The notes under the pieces are model-generated. The model was not told the DNA's origin, ran no database searches, and saw only the letters and a list, made by a program, of their open reading frames with translations. Below, piece by piece: positions 8,401 to 11,684 of a stretch of 11,684 nucleotides of DNA; the first letter of the stretch is position 1, and each line of letters opens with the position of its first letter. The translations under genes were made by a program, and so were the position numbers. This DNA comes from Actinomycetes bacterium. GTDB taxonomy: Bacteria; Actinomycetota; Actinomycetes; Prado026. The DNA lies in NCBI GenBank assembly GCA_025455945.1, contig JALOLN010000050.1:1-11684 (forward strand). Reading direction: 5' to 3'.

Positions 8401-10478
8401 ATGCCCATCATCCGGGTCTCGAGGTCGGGGGTCGGCGCGTGCCGCTTGGCCACGCTGAACGCGTCGACGACGAGGAAGTGGATCTCCTTGTCCCGGATCG
8501 TCCGCCGGGCGTACTTGGGCAGGTCCCGCCAGGCGTCCTCCGGGGACAGGTCGGACTGGAGGACGAAGGTGCCGCCCTTGACCAGGCCCTTGAGCGGGTT
8601 GGTGTGGATGAACGCCTTGTGGTCGGGTGACACGACCACCTCGACGTCCTCGAGCTCGGCGTTGGTGATGAGCACCGGCTCGGGACTGAGGGTGATGTAG
8701 TAGTTCGTCGGCGCGCCGCTCTTCTCCGAGCCGTACTTCGGCGCCGACTTCGAGTGCATCCCCAGGACGCCGGCGAGGATGTCGGTGAGCAGCTTCCCGG
8801 TGGCGATCGTGCCGTAGCCGCCGACGGAGTGGAAGCGGATCCGCAGGGCGCCGGGGGGCAGGAGCACCGGGTTCGGCTCGGTCTCCAGCGCCATGAGCTC
8901 GGTCTCGGGGTAGGCCTCGCGCAGCCGGGCCTGCACCTGCGCCATCTGCGGGGTGGGGTTCTTGGCGAAGAACTGCGAGCCCAGGTAGACCAGCGGGGCC
9001 AGGGCGCCGTCGGCCATGGAGCGGTACGCCGCGACGATGTGCCGCGGCTGCACGTCGTGGCCGCCGAGGCCGAAGATCGCTGTCGTCAGCCGGGGGGTCG
9101 CCGCCACGGCCGGGATGCCGTCGTACTGGACGCCCTCGGCGTTGGCCCGCGCCTTGAACAGCGCCTGGGTCACCAGGCTGGTGAGCGCGGTCTGGTCGGA
9201 GCGCTCCAGCACGGTGACGGCCTTGGCGCCCGCGAGCGCCGCGACCACCTCGGCCTCGGGGAACGGCTGGAGCAGCTTGACCGAGACAACGCCGACCTTC
9301 AGTCCCTGCTCACGCAGGTGCGGCAGCACGGCCCGGACGTCGTCGGTGATCGAGCCGAGGCCGACCATGACGTAGTCGGCGTCGTCGCAGTCGTAGGTCA
9401 GCACCGGCGCGTACGTCCGGCCGGTGAGGTCGGAGTACTCCGCCATCGACTGCCGGACCAGCGCGGGTACGGCGCTGGCGAAGTGTGTGCGGTGGTCGAC
9501 AGCACCGGCCTGGAAGTCGGGCTGGTTCTGCACCGGCCCGGTGAGCCCCGGGTTGTGGACGTCCACCAGGGCCGGGACCATCTGGCGGGTCCCCTTCTCG
9601 AAGGCGTTCACCCACTGCCGCCGCCACTGCCCGTGCAGCTCCTCGGGCACCCAGGCCAGGGTCGTGTCGACCAGGTCGCCGGCGCCGTCCTGCTCGACGG
9701 CGTCGGCGGAGGCCTCGAGGTGGGCTGCCAGCGCTGCGAGGTCCTCGGGCCGGAAGTCGTCCCGGTGCCGCTCGAGGTACTGGGTGAGCTGGAAGACGCG
9801 GCCCTTCGCGCCGAAGAGCAGCTCCTGGGCCACCGTCGGGGCCTTGATCCGTCCAGACGGGTCACCGAGGTACGTGCGCAGCAGGTCCGGCTCGGGGAGC
9901 AGCGCCTCGCTGAGCATGTGGCTGGTGGAGAACCCGTCCATCGCATTGGCCACCGGGATCAGCGACAGCGCGGAGGAGCGGTAGGCGATCGCGGCGAGGT
10001 CGGCAGCCTCCTGCGGGTTCGAGCCGAAGAGGATCGTGTAGCCGGCCGAGAGCAGCGCGTAGACGTCGTCGTGCCCGGCCATCACGTTCAGCGAGTGCTT
10101 GGACACCACCCGGGCGGCCACCTGGAGCACGAAGCCGCCGATCTTCTTGCCGACGGTGACGTAGTGCGACTCCATCGCGTAGAGGATCCCCTGGCTGGAG
10201 GACGCGTTGGAGATGAACTGCCCGCCCGTCAGCGCCGCGCCCAGCGCACCGCTCTGCGCCGAGTGCTCACCCTCGGGCTCGAAGAAGAAGGGGTGCTTGC
10301 CCCAGACGTTGACGCCGCCCTCGGCCCGGGCGGCCTCGTACAGCTCCGAGATCTCGGTCGAGGGGGTGATGGGGTAGCCGATGACGCCGCCGCAGACGTG
10401 CCGCATCACATGGGCGAGTGCGCCGTTGCCGTTGATGACGGCAGGGACGCCGGGGTACTGGGGCTGGTGAGTCGTCAT
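5478..10478 (-). CDS. Giant single-chain pyruvate/2-oxoacid:ferredoxin oxidoreductase (PFOR/NifJ family) with fused C-terminal ferredoxin
   Basis: PFOR converts pyruvate and CoA to acetyl-CoA and CO2, passing two electrons to ferredoxin. Domains in order: alpha part with YPITPSTEIS (35-44), the EPEGEHSA stretch and AARVV (R123); transketolase-C-like part 358-490; gamma part about 545-750 (SVGGYGTIATGK, 551-562); two [4Fe-4S] sites C850/853/856/860 and C981/984/987/991; thiamine diphosphate part 1048-1385 with proximal-cluster Cys candidates C1057, C1060, C1147, C1351 and the cofactor motif GGDGASYD to SNTGGQAS (1237-1278). A domain-VII-like tail, an Ala/Pro/Gly linker (1553-1596) and a ferredoxin segment (C1604, C1607, C1610, C1660) follow. 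At 1666 residues it exceeds the usual 1170-1230. The extra length is in insertions at about 205-300, 861-980 and 1061-1146 and at the C-terminus. The ATG at 10478 has only a weak ribosome site, but no start lies upstream. Pyruvate is the likeliest substrate for the single-chain class; another 2-oxoacid is possible. Confidence 0.92.
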   Translation of the reverse strand: MTTHQPQYPGVPAVINGNGALAHVMRHVCGGVIGYPITPSTEISELYEAARAEGGVNVWGKHPFFFEPEGEHSAQSGALGAALTGGQFISNASSSQGILYAMESHYVTVGKKIGGFVLQVAARVVSKHSLNVMAGHDDVYALLSAGYTILFGSNPQEAADLAAIAYRSSALSLIPVANAMDGFSTSHMLSEALLPEPDLLRTYLGDPSGRIKAPTVAQELLFGAKGRVFQLTQYLERHRDDFRPEDLAALAAHLEASADAVEQDGAGDLVDTTLAWVPEELHGQWRRQWVNAFEKGTRQMVPALVDVHNPGLTGPVQNQPDFQAGAVDHRTHFASAVPALVRQSMAEYSDLTGRTYAPVLTYDCDDADYVMVGLGSITDDVRAVLPHLREQGLKVGVVSVKLLQPFPEAEVVAALAGAKAVTVLERSDQTALTSLVTQALFKARANAEGVQYDGIPAVAATPRLTTAIFGLGGHDVQPRHIVAAYRSMADGALAPLVYLGSQFFAKNPTPQMAQVQARLREAYPETELMALETEPNPVLLPPGALRIRFHSVGGYGTIATGKLLTDILAGVLGMHSKSAPKYGSEKSGAPTNYYITLSPEPVLITNAELEDVEVVVSPDHKAFIHTNPLKGLVKGGTFVLQSDLSPEDAWRDLPKYARRTIRDKEIHFLVVDAFSVAKRHAPTPDLETRMMGIAFIGAVVGHVSRVTHGASVDDILEKVRAQIVKKFGGKGEAVVEGNMAVIREGIEATRVVEYDTASMRDLDTESTPALTLHSVTTSAAMCSTALSSRPSALFDPAYYEDIIARPFREGTISEAPVLPGVGLFMPAGTAAAKDKGLFRRTVPEFHYDLCTGCMECTLVCPDAAIPNTVHEIHDLLLTAIAEIDATEAQRETLRRLVYGLAERVREVYRQDKNARPFHEVVGEAVRALDVDQPTAVRNLQAVVARLETYPVARTRPFFDAMEKSQPGTGGLFAATIDPWKCTGCLECIEVCGPGALTPLDQDADVLASLQDRFEFLSALPPTPKRFTEESLGPDGDLKRLMLDRPNFYSTTGGHGACRGCGEVTAIRLVMATSHALGEERRRAHLRELDGLVTRLQAKLTGLDGEDPSRRARIESIIATLERRLYLYEGGPTGNGPASTVVANATGCSSVYASTMPYNSYLDPWVNSLFQDSQPLAKGIFEGISAQTVPDVRALRLAELELADTYDPAVHDKQLQMLSWDQFTPEELGLLPTVMTIGGDGASYDIGFGAMSRVLASETPIKVLVLDSGAYSNTGGQASTSSFTGQDSDLARFGGAHRGKHEARKELGLLASFHPNVFACATSTAMHGHFLSSTMDFLGYPSPAVMDVYTPCGSEHGVSESSSNARARLAVESRMHPLFVHDPRRGSTLREWFSLDGNPDVDKTWTTSTLEYLDEQGQVQLLSTPLTPAEFALGEVRFKKQFRRLAPDLEDTALPIDEYVELPLDQRVGRMPFVYATDEERHLIKVACSASIVALVEDRRRYWQTLQYLSGVREDQLTALHRSDFEELKAQYEQAMQQRESSLDDIARAMTELASSSRAPVGIGGVAPTGLSSTAPAPAAAGAGGTAVAVATGPVYLDPADEALCTDCGTCYQELPQFFEKATVVIDGAAKTIARMIPGAAERVEVTPEIAKRIERVRATCDAEIIR
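5490..5493 (-). promoter_or_regulatory. Shine-Dalgarno for the flavoprotein inside the PFOR 3' end
   Basis: On the minus strand GGAG lies eight bases before the ATG at 5481, within the last PFOR codons. Together with the ATGA overlap it supports this start and suggests coupled translation, and so matched amounts, of the PFOR and the flavoprotein. Confidence 0.55.
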
Positions 10479-10637
10479 GGTGCCAATCCGGAGCCGGTGT
10501 TCGCGGTCACAGGTGAGGGAGTCGCGTCGGAGGCACGGGCTCCCCCGGGCAGCGTCGACGGTGGCGAGCCCCCGGTCAGGGGACTGTGCCAGGGCGACGC
10601 CATCCAGGTCCTCTCGTACGCAACGCGAGGTCCCAGC
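10479..10637 (-). other. Leader region upstream of the PFOR operon
   Basis: These 159 bases separate the monooxygenase stop from the PFOR ATG. They hold no supported gene, tRNA or riboswitch that I recognise. They contain a CCCC/GGGG hairpin and, just before the ATG, no clear Shine-Dalgarno. If the promoter proposed at 10635-10663 is real, most of this stretch is an untranslated leader of roughly 150 bases, long for an actinomycete. Confidence 0.5.
10567..10585. repeat. GC hairpin in the PFOR leader
   Basis: On the plus strand CCCC (10570-10573) and GGGG (10579-10582) can pair around GGTCA. The stem extends through one mismatch to a further AG/CT pair. No T-run follows on the minus strand, so it is not a canonical intrinsic terminator for the monooxygenase. 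It could still act in the leader RNA. Confidence 0.3.
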
Positions 10638-10663
10638 CTACGTCGCTGCCGGCGGTGAGTCAG
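10635..10663 (-). promoter_or_regulatory. Possible housekeeping-type promoter for the PFOR operon
   Basis: On the minus strand CTGACT (10663-10658) and TAGGCT (10640-10635) are separated by exactly 17 bases. They share TGAC with the -35 consensus and the TAxxxT form with the actinobacterial -10. The element overlaps the last codons of the monooxygenase gene. The matches are partial and found by eye, so this is a candidate only. Confidence 0.3.
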
Positions 10664-11684
10664 GGTCCATCGTCCCGTGGCGCCGCAGCGGACCCGGGTC
10701 GTAGGTGACGGCCCGGCCGAAGGCGGCGGCGGTGACGGTGGTCGGGGTGAGCGCGGTGGCCAGGTCCCGGGCGCGGACGGCGACTGGGTGGGTCAGGGAC
10801 CCCAGCCGGCCGAACCAGCGCGACATCCGCACGACCTGCGCCGTCCGGTCACGCCGCTCCGACTCGTACTGCTGAAGAGCCCGGACCGGGTCGGCGCCGT
10901 GCTCGTCGAACGCTCGGGCCAGGACCAGTGCGTCCTCGATGGCCAGGCAGCCGCCCAGCCCCAGGTTGGGAGTCGTCGGGTGGGCCGCGTCGCCGAGCAG
11001 CGTGACGCGGCCGGCCGACCAGCGCCGAAGCGGACGCCGGTCGAACAGGTCGTTCTTGAGGATGGCGGGCGCGGGTGTCGCCGCGAGTGCCTCGGGGAAC
11101 CCGAACCGCCAACCGGCGAAGAGCCGTTCCAGAACTGCCGCGCGCTCGTCCGCCGACTCCACGACGCTGGGCGCGCTGCGGCGAGTCGCCCACCAGTACA
11201 CGTGACCCGCATCGATCGGGTGGACCGCACACCGCCGCCCCGGCGCCTGGACCTCCCGCAGCATGCCGACGTCCGCCACCGCGAACCGCGCCAACCCGCG
11301 GTAGCAGGTCTCCCCGCTGTACCGCGGCGGGTCGTCGCCCACCAGTCCGGCCCGGACCACGGAGTGCAGCCCGTCGGCGCCGACGACCACGTCGCCGGTC
11401 ACCTCGCGGCCGTCCGCGAACCGCACCGTGGCGGCGCGGCCGGTCTGCTCGACCCGCGTGGCCCGGGTCCCCAGGGTCACCGTCGAGGGGTCCAGCTGCT
11501 CAACGAGGGCGCGGTGCAGGTCGGCGCGCCGGACGACGAACGCCGGCGCCTTCACGGTCATCGCCGACACGTCGAACCCGGTCAGCACCCGACCGGTCGC
11601 TGTCGCCGTCTCGGCCCACCGGAACGGGCAGGTCCGCAGCCGCCAGAACCACTCGGCGACGCCGAGCTCGGCGAGGCTGAGCAC
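10638..11684 (-). CDS. FAD-dependent monooxygenase, aromatic-hydroxylase (PHBH) family, N-terminus cut by window edge
   Basis: At least 348 residues are visible. The frame is open to the right edge, so the true start and the first N-terminal FAD motif (GxGxxG) lie outside; family proteins suggest roughly 55-60 missing residues. Visible hallmarks, numbered from the edge: FVVRRADLHRAL (49-60), the second FAD/NAD(P)H motif VGADGLHSVVR (101-111) and the FAD-ribityl motif GDAAHP (231-236) followed by LGLGGCLAIEDALVLA. This pattern fits the flavin hydroxylases that include urate hydroxylase, salicylate hydroxylase and zeaxanthin-epoxidase-like enzymes, which use NAD(P)H and O2 to hydroxylate a ring substrate. 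The substrate cannot be told from sequence. The gene ends at TAG 10640-10638. It is on the same strand as the PFOR operon but 159 bases away, so shared function is not implied. A strict O2 user next to a PFOR suggests an aerobic host. Confidence 0.88.
   Translation of the reverse strand: MLSLAELGVAEWFWRLRTCPFRWAETATATGRVLTGFDVSAMTVKAPAFVVRRADLHRALVEQLDPSTVTLGTRATRVEQTGRAATVRFADGREVTGDVVVGADGLHSVVRAGLVGDDPPRYSGETCYRGLARFAVADVGMLREVQAPGRRCAVHPIDAGHVYWWATRRSAPSVVESADERAAVLERLFAGWRFGFPEALAATPAPAILKNDLFDRRPLRRWSAGRVTLLGDAAHPTTPNLGLGGCLAIEDALVLARAFDEHGADPVRALQQYESERRDRTAQVVRMSRWFGRLGSLTHPVAVRARDLATALTPTTVTAAAFGRAVTYDPGPLRRHGTMDPDSPPAAT

Noticed and set aside
10567..10585. Intrinsic terminator for the monooxygenase
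   Set aside because: A GC stem is present but no T-run follows in the direction of transcription, so it is listed only as a hairpin.
5919..10658. Two long plus-strand frames (903 and 634 codons)
   Set aside because: They are antisense to the PFOR gene, have biased composition and show no recognisable motif. They are shadows of third-position GC bias.
1..11684. Mobile element, CRISPR array, tRNA or rRNA
   Set aside because: I found no transposase or integrase, no spaced direct repeats, no target-site-flanked inverted repeats and no RNA gene. Gene order and composition look uniform across the window.

Overview
This is a very GC-rich window in which every supported gene lies on the minus strand. 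Base composition, GTG starts, start/stop overlaps and codon bias (strong enough to open very long spurious frames on the plus strand) point to a high-GC actinomycete. A soil or rock actinomycete such as the Geodermatophilaceae is a guess from overall look only.

Layout in transcription order, right to left. (1) 11684-10638: the C-terminal part of an FAD-dependent aromatic-hydroxylase-type monooxygenase, cut by the right edge. (2) 10637-10479: a 159-base leader with a possible promoter reading from the monooxygenase 3' end and a GC hairpin. (3) 10478-5478: a 1666-residue single-chain pyruvate/2-oxoacid:ferredoxin oxidoreductase (PFOR/NifJ type), several hundred residues longer than usual, with internal insertions and a C-terminal single-cluster ferredoxin on an Ala/Pro linker. 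(4) 5481-2659: a 940-residue iron-sulfur flavoprotein. It joins an NfnB/SudA/GltD-like half to an NfnA/SudB/PyrK-like half, behind a ~175-residue N-terminal region I do not recognise. (5) 2652-1726 and 1729-542: ATPase and permease of a NatAB-type ABC exporter. (6) 541-478: a short gap with a 17-base palindrome. (7) 477-1: a four-helix membrane protein, cut by the left edge.

Genes 3, 4 and the two ABC genes are joined by an ATGA overlap, a 6-base gap and a GTGA overlap, so they look like one translationally coupled operon. The simplest reading is a two-protein system that takes electrons from pyruvate (or another 2-oxoacid) through thiamine diphosphate and Fe-S clusters. A tethered ferredoxin would pass them to the flavoprotein, which would reduce NAD(P)+, possibly with flavin-based electron bifurcation. 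This would be a bacterial counterpart of the eukaryotic pyruvate:NADP+ oxidoreductase. The biochemical coupling and the role of the exporter are inferences. The domain architectures and the gene coupling are visible in the sequence.
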